From: Desulfitobacterium metallireducens DSM 15288
GTDB lineage: Bacteria > Bacillota > Desulfitobacteriia > Desulfitobacteriales > Desulfitobacteriaceae
Length of the DNA stretch: 64,000 nt
Assembly (NCBI RefSeq): GCF_000231405.2
Contig: NZ_CP007032.1
Location: 1,922,001 to 1,986,000 of the forward strand
Reading direction: 5' to 3'
A model generated the notes under the pieces. It did not search any database and was not told the origin of the DNA. It was given only the letters and a program-made list of their open reading frames with translations. Each line of letters starts with the position of its first letter. Position 1 is the first letter of the stretch. This document shows positions 7,628 through 14,245 of this stretch, piece after piece. The position numbers and the translations under genes are program-made.

Positions 7628-9192
7628 TCGCCCACCTCGATTTCTTCGATGATGTTGCGAATCGCTTCACGCAGTTCATCCTCATGCATTACGATTTCTT
7701 CAACCTCTGCATTCAGCTTTACAATGTCCACTTTTTCACGGGTATCCTCAGTTTCTACATATGTAGAAACAGATAAGTTATAATCGTTTTCTGTGATTTC
7801 TTCATAGCTGGCAAGATGGGATAAGTGTTCCACTTCCTCACGATTTGCAAATATGTCTACTATATGCTCGATATTGTCCGTAGTCAGCTTATTGTTATTT
7901 GTCACCTTGATGCACTCGTTAGAAGCATCAATAAACAGTGTCTTGTTGTCATTCTTGTTTTTCTTCATTACCATGATACAGGTGGCAATAGAGGTGCCAA
8001 AGAACAGGTTGCTCGGCAACTGGATTATGCAGTCCACATAGTTGTTATCAACTAGATACTTACGAATCTTCTGCTCTGCTCCGCCACGGTACATAATGCC
8101 GGGGAAACAAACAATCGCAGCTGTGCCATTAGGTGCAAGCCATGAAAGACTGTGCATGATAAAGGCAAGGTCAGCTTTGCTCTTTGGCGCAAGCACTCCG
8201 GCAGGAGCAAAACGAGGGTCATTGATGAGCAGTGGGTTTTCATCACCTGCCCACTTGATAGAGTAAGGCGGATTAGAAACAATCAATTCAAATGGCTCAT
8301 CGTCCCAGTGCTGTGGTGCTGTTAGAGTATCCTCACAAGCAACATTAAATTTATCAAAGCCAATGTCGTGCAAGAACATATTGATGCGGCAAAGGTTGTA
8401 GGTGGTGATATTGATTTCCTGTCCATAGAAACCGTTGCGGATAGCATCTTTTCCCAAGATTTTTTCTGCTTTCAGCAACAGAGAACCGGAACCACAAGCA
8501 GGATCATAGACCTTGTTGATTTCTGTTTTGCCCACAATTCCTAATCTGGTCAGCAGTTCGGAAACATCTGCCGGTGTATAAAACTCCCCACCGGATTTTC
8601 CTGCGTTGGAGGCATACATAGACATGAGATATTCGTAAGCATCGCCAAAGGCATCAATCGAGTGATCTTTGACTTCGCCAAGGTTCATTTCACCAACACC
8701 GTTTAACAGTTTTACTAGTTTTTCATTTCTTTTGGCAACCGTAGAACCAAGTTTATTGCTGTTCACATCAAAATCATCAAACAGCCCTGCAAAATCGCTC
8801 TCTGCATCGCTGCCCTTTGCGGATTCCTCAATGTGACGGAACACCTTTTCCAGTGTTTCATTCAGATTTTCATCGTTCGCAGCCTTTGCTCTGACATTGC
8901 AGAACAGTTCACTAGGCAGGATGAAAAAGCCTTTTTCCTCGATCAAACCGTCCCGTGCTTCTTCCGCTTCATCGTCAGACATTTTTGCAAAGTCAAACTC
9001 TGTGTTGCCTGCCTCTGCTTCACCACTGTTGATATAGCTACACAGGTTTTCGGAAATATATCTATAAAACATAGTGCCGAGAACATAGTTTTTGAAGTCC
9101 CATCCATCTACAGCACCACGCAGTTCATCAGCGATTGCCCATATCGCACGATGCAGTTCATCACGCTCTTGTTCTTTCTTTGTATCAATCAT
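7624..9192 (-). CDS. hsdM: Type I restriction-modification DNA methyltransferase subunit
   Basis: A 522-residue N6-adenine methyltransferase. The SAM-binding motif I is DPACGSG (230-236) and the catalytic motif IV is NPPY (307-310). The N-terminal HsdM helical domain starts at DELHRAIWAIADELRG. With HsdS it methylates the host sites, and with HsdR it forms the restriction complex. ATG 9192 is chosen because GGAGG lies about nine bases upstream and the sequence from MIDTKKEQER matches the usual HsdM start. A longer frame to 9243 would run deep into the preceding regulator gene. The start overlaps the end of that regulator by eight bases, so the two are probably translationally coupled. Confidence 0.96.
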   Translation of the reverse strand: MIDTKKEQERDELHRAIWAIADELRGAVDGWDFKNYVLGTMFYRYISENLCSYINSGEAEAGNTEFDFAKMSDDEAEEARDGLIEEKGFFILPSELFCNVRAKAANDENLNETLEKVFRHIEESAKGSDAESDFAGLFDDFDVNSNKLGSTVAKRNEKLVKLLNGVGEMNLGEVKDHSIDAFGDAYEYLMSMYASNAGKSGGEFYTPADVSELLTRLGIVGKTEINKVYDPACGSGSLLLKAEKILGKDAIRNGFYGQEINITTYNLCRINMFLHDIGFDKFNVACEDTLTAPQHWDDEPFELIVSNPPYSIKWAGDENPLLINDPRFAPAGVLAPKSKADLAFIMHSLSWLAPNGTAAIVCFPGIMYRGGAEQKIRKYLVDNNYVDCIIQLPSNLFFGTSIATCIMVMKKNKNDNKTLFIDASNECIKVTNNNKLTTDNIEHIVDIFANREEVEHLSHLASYEEITENDYNLSVSTYVETEDTREKVDIVKLNAEVEEIVMHEDELREAIRNIIEEIEVGE

Positions 9193-9409
9193 TCTCTTTT
9201 CCTCCGTCTTCTGGTATAAATTCCAAAATATCGTCCACACCACAATTTAAAACACGGCAGATACTTTCCACACTATCGAGCGAAATATAACCATTCCGTT
9301 TTAATCGTGTGATTATATTAGCAGAAAATCCTGCTTCCTGCATCAACTGTGCGTTCGTCATATCTTTTTCTATCAATAAATGGAAAAGGTTTTTATAACT
9401 GACTGCCAT
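9185..9409 (-). CDS. XRE-family regulator leading the hsd operon
   Basis: A 74-residue Cro/CI-type helix-turn-helix protein. The DNA-binding unit is visible as MTNAQLMQEAGFSANIITRLKRNGYISLDSVESICRVLNC, with a DDILEF end typical of small YozG-like regulators. It is the first gene of the restriction-modification operon and overlaps hsdM. A role as a controller protein that delays or limits hsd expression is inferred from position. Control regulators are familiar from type II systems and less so from type I. The upstream promoter has no obvious palindrome that I could assign to it. Confidence 0.82.
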   Translation of the reverse strand: MAVSYKNLFHLLIEKDMTNAQLMQEAGFSANIITRLKRNGYISLDSVESICRVLNCGVDDILEFIPEDGGKEND

Positions 9410-9447
9410 ATCACACCTCCATTAAATCTGTAAGCTGATACTAATAC

Positions 9448-9476
9448 AGCATATCACGCAAAAGTGAATTTTTCAA
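9448..9476 (-). promoter_or_regulatory. Sigma-A promoter of the hsd operon
   Basis: On the minus strand TTGAAA (9471-9476) and TATGCT (9448-9453) are separated by exactly 17 bases, about 40 bases ahead of the regulator's ATG and its GGAGGTG site. Confidence 0.75.
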
Positions 9477-9506
9477 TCTTAGTATAGAGCATAAACAAAA
9501 GATTGC

Positions 9507-9542
9507 ATAAAAATGCCCTTTCTGCCGAACAGCAGTTAGGGC
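9507..9542 (-). terminator. Possible minus-strand terminator upstream of the hsd promoter
   Basis: Arms GCCCT...CTGC and GCAG...AGGGC form a stem with a TT/TT internal loop. On the minus strand it is followed by ATTTTTATG. It could isolate the hsd promoter from transcripts entering from the right. Confidence 0.5.
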
Positions 9543-9572
9543 GACTTTCGTATATTATCGTAGCACTGTGTC

Positions 9573-9802
9573 ACATGAATTTAAGCAATCAATCGGAGTT
9601 ATTATTCAAAGTTATTGCTGACAGAGCTGAACGTCGAAGCGTAATCGTTTCAACAAACCTGAAATTCTCAGATTGGGTCACAATGTTTAAAAATCTCACA
9701 ATGGTCACCGCTCGTATTGATCGGTTAACGTTCAGATCCCATGTATTAAACATAAATTCTGATCAGCCCTACAGGGCTGAGTATTACGACAAGAGTAATT
9801 AG
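9573..9802 (+). pseudogene. IstB C-terminal remnant (IS21-type ATPase)
   Basis: From about SNQSELLFKVIADRAERRS onward the translation matches the last third of IS21 IstB helper ATPases: VIADRAERRS, IVSTNL, FSDW, then IDRLTFRSHVLNIN. The Walker A and B regions and all of IstA are missing, so it cannot act. The in-frame Met at 9503 precedes unrelated sequence. The fragment is followed at 9850-9936 by what looks like the right end of the element. Confidence 0.82.
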
Positions 9803-9849
9803 CATTAAGAGAAATACTTGCTTAAGTGTTTCCCTATCTTTAGAAGCTG

Positions 9850-9936
9850 TGTGGTAAACTTTTTCACTGTCAAAAAGTTAGATCATTGCTGGTAAACTAA
9901 TTCGCTGTCACGCGGTAAAAATTCGTTGACATTCAC
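9850..9936 (+). repeat. IS21-type right-end repeats
   Basis: Three related motifs lie in a row: TGGTAAACTTTTTCACTGTCA, TGGTAAACTAATTCGCTGTCA and GGTAAAAATTCGTTGACA. Multiple end repeats beside istB are typical of IS21 elements. They stop exactly where homology to comM begins, so the element once inserted in that gene. Confidence 0.65.
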
Positions 9937-10072
9937 ACGCGAGATTCCCGAACGGCGGTTGCAGGCAACCCAACCATATCAAAAACAGGCAGTCCGTTCG
10001 ATACATCCACTTCAATACGAATGATATGTGCTTGAATCCCGGAAACGGCCATTCCATAGACAGCTACAAACA
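9937..10072 (-). pseudogene. comM: ComM/YifB N-terminal fragment
   Basis: The minus strand translates to the N-terminus of the Mg-chelatase-like AAA protein ComM/YifB: VYGMAVSGIQAHI, then IEVDVSNGLPVFDMVGLP, then TAVRESRV. It then reaches a stop where the IS21-type end begins. The rest of the gene is not continuous with it. In transforming species ComM is a branch-migration helicase. The fragment is not functional and was too short to appear as an ordinary gene. A second comM piece lies at 12345-12590. Confidence 0.82.
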
Positions 10073-10393
10073 AAAAATCCTCCTTGTTTAGAGGGATTCG
10101 ACTAATTTCTTAATTATCCTTCCCAATTTATCCAGGGTATTCCACCAAGCAAGATAGTAGAGAGGAGCTAAAAATTACGTCTTTGTAGGGATCACTTGCG
10201 TTTAGGATTCTAAAGCGGGACAGTATATAGGGGGGTAAATTCAATATAAATCAATAATAATCAATAAAATCACTTGCATTTTGACGCTCTATGAGGGGTT
10301 AAAGTGAGGGGATAAATAATTAAAAACAATGGGGATAACTTCAAGCGGGGTTATCTCTTTTTTTATACAAAAAAACACACAGGAGGTAAGACC
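10073..10393. other. AT-rich gap between comM fragment and excisionase-like gene
   Basis: I see no gene here. The stretch contains a TCCTCC...GGAGGA-like inverted motif near 10076-10100, runs of AATCAATAA repeats (10240-10270), and the candidate attenuator at 10331-10365. Confidence 0.4.
10331..10365 (+). terminator. Terminator or attenuator upstream of the excisionase-like gene
   Basis: GGGGATAAC / GGTTATCTC form a short stem followed by CTTTTTTTAT, 28 bases before the 10394 start. It may end an incoming transcript or attenuate the gene. Confidence 0.55.
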
Positions 10394-10714
10394 ATGAGCC
10401 AGCGATTTTACAAGGTTTCACACGTTGCCGAGGTTTTGAATGTAAATTATTCAACCGTATGGCATTGGATTGACTCAGGGAAGTTATCCGCCTTGAAAAT
10501 AGGGCGGAACTACCGAATCAGCGAGGAAGCTATTTTAGACTTTATTCGAGAGAGCATTAAATACCAAGACAAGAAGGAAGAGCAGAACCAACTAAAAGAG
10601 GGGCTGATGAAAAGTATTCTTAAAACCTATTACCCTGAGACTTTAGCAAAAGAACGGGTTGAGAAATTCAAGAAAGACCTTGAGCAATTAGAGAACCGAC
10701 ACAAAGAGGACTAA
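10394..10714 (+). CDS. Excisionase/MerR-like helix-turn-helix protein
   Basis: A 106-residue protein. Its first 60 residues form an HTH_17-type DNA-binding domain as in excisionases: FYKVSHVAEVLNVNYSTVWHWIDSGKLSALKIGRNYRISEEAILDFI. The C-terminal half is a charged, probably coiled helix. AGGAGG precedes the ATG. Such proteins direct integrases or act as regulators, but no recombinase lies nearby. It sits between two comM fragments in the scrap zone and ends at a strong terminator. A regulator of the adjacent unknown gene is equally possible. Confidence 0.75.
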   Translation: MSQRFYKVSHVAEVLNVNYSTVWHWIDSGKLSALKIGRNYRISEEAILDFIRESIKYQDKKEEQNQLKEGLMKSILKTYYPETLAKERVEKFKKDLEQLENRHKED

Positions 10715-10726
10715 TAAACAGTAACT

Positions 10727-10769
10727 AAAAAACCCCTCATCAAACCATTATCAAGGGATGAGGGGTTTT
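10727..10769 (+). terminator. Rho-independent terminator after the excisionase-like gene
   Basis: AAAACCCCTCATC pairs perfectly with GATGAGGGGTTTT, with a 15-base loop. The A/T tails make it usable from both sides. Confidence 0.85.
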
Positions 10770-10789
10770 CAGGCGAGGGGTGTATATCA

Positions 10790-10885
10790 ATGTCAAGACG
10801 TTTGAATAATTCTCAAGATGTTCGGAGATACCTTGCTAAATTAGCCGAACGACTTGAAAAGGTGAAACTCTCCCCAAGGGTTTGA
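10790..10885 (+). CDS. 31-residue truncated mobile-element protein
   Basis: ATG 10790 opens a 31-codon frame beginning MSRRLNNSQDVRRYLAKLAERLEK. This resembles the N-terminus of small phage and plasmid proteins that start with an 'xxDVRRxLA' helix. The preceding GAGGGGTG can serve as a ribosome-binding site. The frame stops early at 10885 and the following sequence does not clearly continue the family in another frame. It is best read as a decayed gene or a short leader peptide before the 10937 gene. Confidence 0.4.
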   Translation: MSRRLNNSQDVRRYLAKLAERLEKVKLSPRV

Positions 10886-10936
10886 AGGAAAGTCACCAAG
10901 TGTGTCGAATACCGTTAAAAAAAGGAGGGGAAAAAT

Positions 10937-12049
10937 TTGTCAGCGGTTCAAAGAGAAACTCCCAGAGTAAACATGTTAAAAAACACGCCTAATTTTAGTC
11001 TTAGTACAAAACAATTATCATGGGCCCTCGCAATTGGTGGCTTAATCTTTTATTTTTTGCTAACTTTTATAACTGGCTTAATTCCTCAAATTAAAACAGA
11101 AGATCCCTTTTTAGAAAGATCATGGATTGAGTTTAGTAGAACACTTGTAGAAGTATTGAAACTATTAAGTGGAGTGCTTATTTCATCTGGAATAATTTCA
11201 CTCTTGTTAGAACTAAGTACAATTAAAGATAATATGCTACATACGTATAAGCGACTTGTTAATGATATACTTCGTGCCGATTTTCAGTTAGACAGTTATT
11301 CATATAAGGTATTAGATGACTTCCACATTAAAATCATTGCTCAGAAACATACTAAAGTGCCAATTGATCAAATTCCGAATTCAATATACTCATTAGAGAA
11401 GAATTTAAATGATTTAATAGAAAGTCGGTATCTTGATTCAGACGAGGCGGTTTACTGGGTTACACCTGACTCGGAAAGAGGTGTTTTTCAAAAGAAAGTT
11501 AGGAAACAATACACAGTTATTAACAAATATAAACAAAAAAACCGGATAGATTTTAGACTTAGTATGGCCTTTGATGAAAAAATTCCTGAAGAAGAAAAAC
11601 TGGATAAGTTAAAAATTACAGCATTTAAAATAAATACGACTGACCTTACGGAAAAAGCAAAGGAATATCTATCAGGATATTCTCTTCCCTTAAGATCATC
11701 AAATATATACAATTACTGCTTAGCTTTTAAAATGAATCTGCAAGAATGTGAAAAACATACTATAACGCTTGAATATGAATACGAAGTGCCGATTAGTGAT
11801 TTCTCCCAAACACAGAAAAACTTATTACCTTGCAAGAAGCTAAGTCATCAAGTATATCTCATTGGAAAAGAACAGCAAGAATGGTCACTCCAGATGAATG
11901 GATTTGCACCTTTTTATTTTATGGGATCGGATTTAGCAGGAACTTTCGAAGTTAAGCAGAATACATTATATAACGTGGAATTCCATTTCAATCAATGGAC
12001 ATTACCTGGTGCAGGCTATGTTGTTTCATTCAATAAATTAATTCATTAA
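10937..12049 (+). CDS. Unrecognised two-transmembrane protein, possible defence cargo
   Basis: I do not recognise this 370-residue protein. It has two hydrophobic helices (about 28-49 and 70-92), close together near the N-terminus, then about 275 soluble residues. The last 110 residues look beta-rich, with alternating strands (CLAFKMNLQE, ITLEYEYEVPIS, HQVYLIGKE, VEFHFNQWTLPGAGYVVSF). The start is TTG 10937, with AAAGGAGGGG seven bases upstream. It is strongly AT-rich compared with the prophage genes to the right, and it sits alone between mobile-element scraps next to a restriction operon. A membrane-anchored sensor or effector is one idea, and nothing in the sequence proves it. Confidence 0.7.
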   Translation: MSAVQRETPRVNMLKNTPNFSLSTKQLSWALAIGGLIFYFLLTFITGLIPQIKTEDPFLERSWIEFSRTLVEVLKLLSGVLISSGIISLLLELSTIKDNMLHTYKRLVNDILRADFQLDSYSYKVLDDFHIKIIAQKHTKVPIDQIPNSIYSLEKNLNDLIESRYLDSDEAVYWVTPDSERGVFQKKVRKQYTVINKYKQKNRIDFRLSMAFDEKIPEEEKLDKLKITAFKINTTDLTEKAKEYLSGYSLPLRSSNIYNYCLAFKMNLQECEKHTITLEYEYEVPISDFSQTQKNLLPCKKLSHQVYLIGKEQQEWSLQMNGFAPFYFMGSDLAGTFEVKQNTLYNVEFHFNQWTLPGAGYVVSFNKLIH

Positions 12050-12128
12050 CAAGGTTACCCTTACATAGTATGTAGAAACAAGAATTTAATAATGGAGGTT
12101 ATGAGTATGTTAAGAGAAGAGACATTAA

Positions 12129-12152
12129 ACTAATTAAGTAACTAATTAAGTA
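12129..12152 (+). repeat. Two tandem copies of a 12-bp AT-rich unit
   Basis: The unit ACTAATTAAGTA occurs twice in succession just downstream of the two-transmembrane gene and a stop-like eight-codon frame beginning at 12108. It is probably simple sequence. Confidence 0.6.
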
Positions 12153-12174
12153 GCATTCCAAGATTTTTAGAAAA

Positions 12175-12204
12175 GAAGGTGCCAGATGAGCGCCTTCTTT
12201 TTTT
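12175..12204 (+). terminator. Terminator downstream of the two-transmembrane gene
   Basis: GAAGGTGC / GCGCCTTC (one wobble pair) is followed by seven Ts. It ends the 10937 transcript about 125 bases beyond the stop codon. Confidence 0.85.
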
Positions 12205-12344
12205 CTTGATTAAATAACATAATAGAACTAAGGGTACTATCTTCCGTCTATATTAAATTGTAATAGAATGTTCCATTTTAAAAGCCTTCTTTAAATAAAA
12301 TAGCTCTTACACTCATTAAATTATTAAAGAATATCCACTCTTTA

Positions 12345-12590
12345 TAGAATTGCTACCATCGTTGCCGAGTGATGAGGTTGTCGAAACGGTCGGCTCGTGA
12401 TGAGACTTCCACTATGGCCTAGTAACCCTGCTATACTATAGAGTTGAGTTACTTCTAAACTTTCGCTGCGACTTAAGAGCGGAAGAATCCCTGCATAAGC
12501 CTTAGCTAAGAGTGTCTTCCCCGACCTAGGAGGGCCAATAAGAATGCCCTTATTCTCCACAACCTCGGTCACTGCTAATGACCTAATTAC
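12345..12590 (-). pseudogene. comM: ComM/YifB central ATPase fragment
   Basis: The minus strand translates to the Walker A region of ComM/YifB: GILIGPPRSGKTLLAKAYAGILPLL, then LEVTQLYSIAGLL and ITSRPFRQPHHSA. The normal Gly of GPPGSGKT is Arg. The fragment has no N-terminus, no Walker B region and no C-terminus. It starts within four bases of the 3' end of the ImmA-like gene. Relative to the 9937-10072 fragment it is on the same strand but in the wrong order, so a simple insertion into one comM gene does not explain both pieces. Confidence 0.8.
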
Positions 12591-12593
12591 CCC

Positions 12594-13028
12594 TCACGCC
12601 CCATACCCCTCGCCCTCTTCACAAGCGATGCAGGAAAGCGTATCGACCATCTCTTTCAGGCTGCGGCTGGAAGCTGCTTCTTTAAGCTGTGTTTTATACT
12701 CCCCTGCCTTTTCCCCCAGGACCAATTGACACGCAAAGAGATTCGCCTGATATTCCTGCTTAGGGTAAAATTGGGTCTTTTCCATAATGAACATAAAATT
12801 AGCTTCCGTATGAAATAAAAAATGGCCTAATTCGTGGCCACATACAAGCTGCGTCTCAATTTCGGTCAAGCCTTCATCGATCTGGATTATTTTATGCGTT
12901 CCCAAGGACATCGCAATCCCCTTGAGCGCTTTTAGCGGTAAAAAAATAACCTTAACACCTAAGTAAGCGGCGATATCCATCGGTTTCATGCCGCTTCGGG
13001 CAAGTTCCAGGGCCTTTTGGTATGACAT
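12594..13028 (-). CDS. ImmA/IrrE-type metallopeptidase
   Basis: A 144-residue protein with the zinc-protease motif HELGH in the context LVCGHELGHFLFHTE, followed by a later conserved EYQANLFA segment that supplies the third ligand. In ICEBs1 and phi105-like elements ImmA cleaves the repressor ImmR to induce the element. It lies just downstream of an ImmR-like gene on the same strand. ATG 13028 is chosen because AGGTGAT sits about seven bases upstream; a GTG at 13040 abuts the previous stop codon. The likely target is the adjacent XRE repressor. Confidence 0.87.
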   Translation of the reverse strand: MSYQKALELARSGMKPMDIAAYLGVKVIFLPLKALKGIAMSLGTHKIIQIDEGLTEIETQLVCGHELGHFLFHTEANFMFIMEKTQFYPKQEYQANLFACQLVLGEKAGEYKTQLKEAASSRSLKEMVDTLSCIACEEGEGYGA

Positions 13029-13040
13029 GCGAGATATCAC

Positions 13041-13448
13041 CTAGCTTTCCGGCTGTTTCTTGGCTCGCTCGTTTTTTAAGACTTCCCAAGCTGTCCGCAA
13101 AGCCAACATAATATCGTCTTTAACATCCTCATTCATGGGGTCGCCAAATAGCCGCAAGTTCGGCTGGTTGCGAATAAACTGCTCCAATTCAAGAGGGGCC
13201 GGCGGGTTACCCTTCTCCCACCAGGGAAGATTATCGCCTTCTTCACGTCCCAACAGGTAATCCACGGAAACACCTAAAAGGTTCGCAATCTTCATCGTCA
13301 TCTCGAGATCAGGAGTGCGGTAACTTCGTTCATAACCGGACAAGGTCCCGATCTTAATCTCCAAGAGATTCGCCATGTACTCTTGAGTCCACCCCCGCTT
13401 TTCCCGCTCTTCTTTAATTCGCTTCGCCAGTAGCTTGTTATTTTCCAT
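13041..13448 (-). CDS. XRE-family repressor (ImmR/CI-like)
   Basis: A 135-residue protein with an N-terminal helix-turn-helix: LLAKRIKEEREKRGWTQEYMANLLEIKIGTLSGYERSYRTP, then LEMTMKIANLLGVSVDYLLG. The C-terminal 60 residues contain the region expected to be cut or to dimerise. It pairs with the ImmA-like peptidase, which begins 12 bases past its stop codon. It is transcribed away from a shared 146-base control region that carries several TAAGCG boxes and promoters on both strands. By analogy with ICEBs1 and phage switches it would hold the plus-strand element genes off. Confidence 0.88.
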   Translation of the reverse strand: MENNKLLAKRIKEEREKRGWTQEYMANLLEIKIGTLSGYERSYRTPDLEMTMKIANLLGVSVDYLLGREEGDNLPWWEKGNPPAPLELEQFIRNQPNLRLFGDPMNEDVKDDIMLALRTAWEVLKNERAKKQPES

Positions 13449-13467
13449 TAAATTATCACCCCTCTAT

Positions 13468-13496
13468 AATATAGCATAACGCTTACTAGTTTTAAA
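13468..13496 (-). promoter_or_regulatory. Promoter of the ImmR-like repressor gene
   Basis: On the minus strand TTTAAA (13491-13496) and TATATT (13468-13473) are 17 bases apart. One operator-like box (13471-13485) covers the -10 side. Confidence 0.55.
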
Positions 13497-13580
13497 CATT
13501 CATAAGCGAAACGCTAAATATTTTATTGACATGCGCAATGCGCTTATATAAAATAGTTATGTAAGTAAGCGTTTCGCATA
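13471..13580. promoter_or_regulatory. Operator cluster of the ImmR/Xre switch
   Basis: Four boxes share the form TAAGCG-NNN-(C/T)GC: minus strand 13471-13485 (TAAGCGTTATGC), plus strand 13503-13517 (TAAGCGAAACGC), minus strand 13532-13546 (TAAGCGCATTGC) and plus strand 13566-13580 (TAAGCGTTTCGC). They cover both divergent promoters: one overlaps the -10 of the repressor gene, one lies between the -35 and -10 of the rightward promoter, and one just downstream of it. Confidence 0.72.
13526..13554 (+). promoter_or_regulatory. Rightward early promoter of the element
   Basis: TTGACA (13526-13531) and TAAAAT (13549-13554) are 17 bases apart, ahead of the Xre gene and its AAAGGAGGTGAT site. An operator box fills the spacer. 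Confidence 0.75.
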
Positions 13581-13594
13581 AAGGAGGTGATTCC

Positions 13595-13846
13595 ATGTTC
13601 TCAGGCAGCCTTGTTAAAAAGGCCCGGGAAGACAGGGGGCTTAAAGCCTACTATATCGCAAGGAAGGCAAAAATATCGCCCTGGTACCTATCCATGATCG
13701 AAAACAACAAACGCTCTCCAGCGCTCGAAACGCTGCAGGCCATCGCCGATGCGGTCGAAATCGAGGTGACCGAGTTTTTTTTAGCCCCAAATGTAAGCGA
13801 TTCGCTTAGTTCGAGTCAATCGAGCTATGACGATTCGCCCAAGTAA
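13595..13846 (+). CDS. Small XRE-family regulator (Cro/Xre-like)
   Basis: An 83-residue protein with one helix-turn-helix: LVKKAREDRGLKAYYIARKAKISPWYLSMIENNKRSPALETLQAIADAVEIEVTEFF, then a Ser-rich tail. It is the first rightward gene, opposite the ImmR-like repressor, the place of a Cro or Xre protein. A perfect AAAGGAGGTGAT ribosome-binding site precedes the ATG. Its 3' end contains the most symmetrical operator-like site of the set (13794-13808), so it may be regulated from inside its own coding region. Confidence 0.85.
   Translation: MFSGSLVKKAREDRGLKAYYIARKAKISPWYLSMIENNKRSPALETLQAIADAVEIEVTEFFLAPNVSDSLSSSQSSYDDSPK
13794..13808 (+). promoter_or_regulatory. Perfect operator palindrome inside the Xre gene
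   Basis: TAAGCGATTCGCTTA is a perfect inverted repeat around one central T. It matches the TAAGCG-NNN-CGC boxes of the control region about 215 bases upstream. Confidence 0.7.
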
Positions 13847-13957
13847 GAGGGCTGCACCCAAAAACATAGCGATGTAAATGTCCTCGTAACCCCCTGGTAC
13901 ACCCCTTAGTAAACTCCCTTTTAAGAAAATAGGTTCCCAAGAGAGGAGAGAAATTCA

Positions 13958-14245
13958 ATGTCAGATCATGATTATTCCGTTAATGAAGCCTTAGCGCTTT
14001 TCAAGAAATCCTTGGAGCACTGCGGCCTAGAGAATGTCCATATCGCCGTGAACTCTCACGGCCTGACCCTTATGCAGAGCGTGACACTGGTCCAACATCT
14101 GCTTGCGGAGGGTTTCGGGCAAAACGTAACGCCAGCCAGCCAGGACTATCCGTATTCCAACCAATCCGGCCATTACTCTTGGTTGAATGTGGCACAGGGA
14201 AGCGACCAAATCAATCTTTTCTACGATACGGAGGTGGCAAGTTAA
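13958..14245 (+). CDS. Hypothetical protein upstream of recT
   Basis: A 95-residue protein that I do not recognise. It starts with GAGAGGAGAG at good spacing from ATG 13958, and its stop codon abuts the recT start, so the two are co-translated. Predicted structure by eye is a helical first half (EALALFKKSLEHCGLENVHIAV) and a polar second half rich in Ser, Gln, Tyr and Asp. There is no transmembrane segment, helix-turn-helix or catalytic motif. Its position in the early recombination operon suggests a small accessory factor. Confidence 0.7.
   Translation: MSDHDYSVNEALALFKKSLEHCGLENVHIAVNSHGLTLMQSVTLVQHLLAEGFGQNVTPASQDYPYSNQSGHYSWLNVAQGSDQINLFYDTEVAS

Noticed and set aside
9503-9802. Intact 99-residue plus-strand gene
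   Set aside because: Only residues from about 24 onward match IstB; the start is unrelated sequence joined to a truncated transposition gene.
10240-10270. CRISPR or iteron array from AATCAATAA repeats
   Set aside because: The units are too short and too few, with no constant spacing.
12342-12572. Small P-loop ATPase gene
   Set aside because: The sequence is the middle of a ComM/YifB protein with a damaged Walker A and no N- or C-terminus, so it is a fragment and not a separate small ATPase.
12200-12600. Copy of the tRNA-Pro 3' end (attachment duplicate)
   Set aside because: I looked for GGTCGGAGCGACAAG on the left side of the element and found only chance fragments such as GGTCGG.
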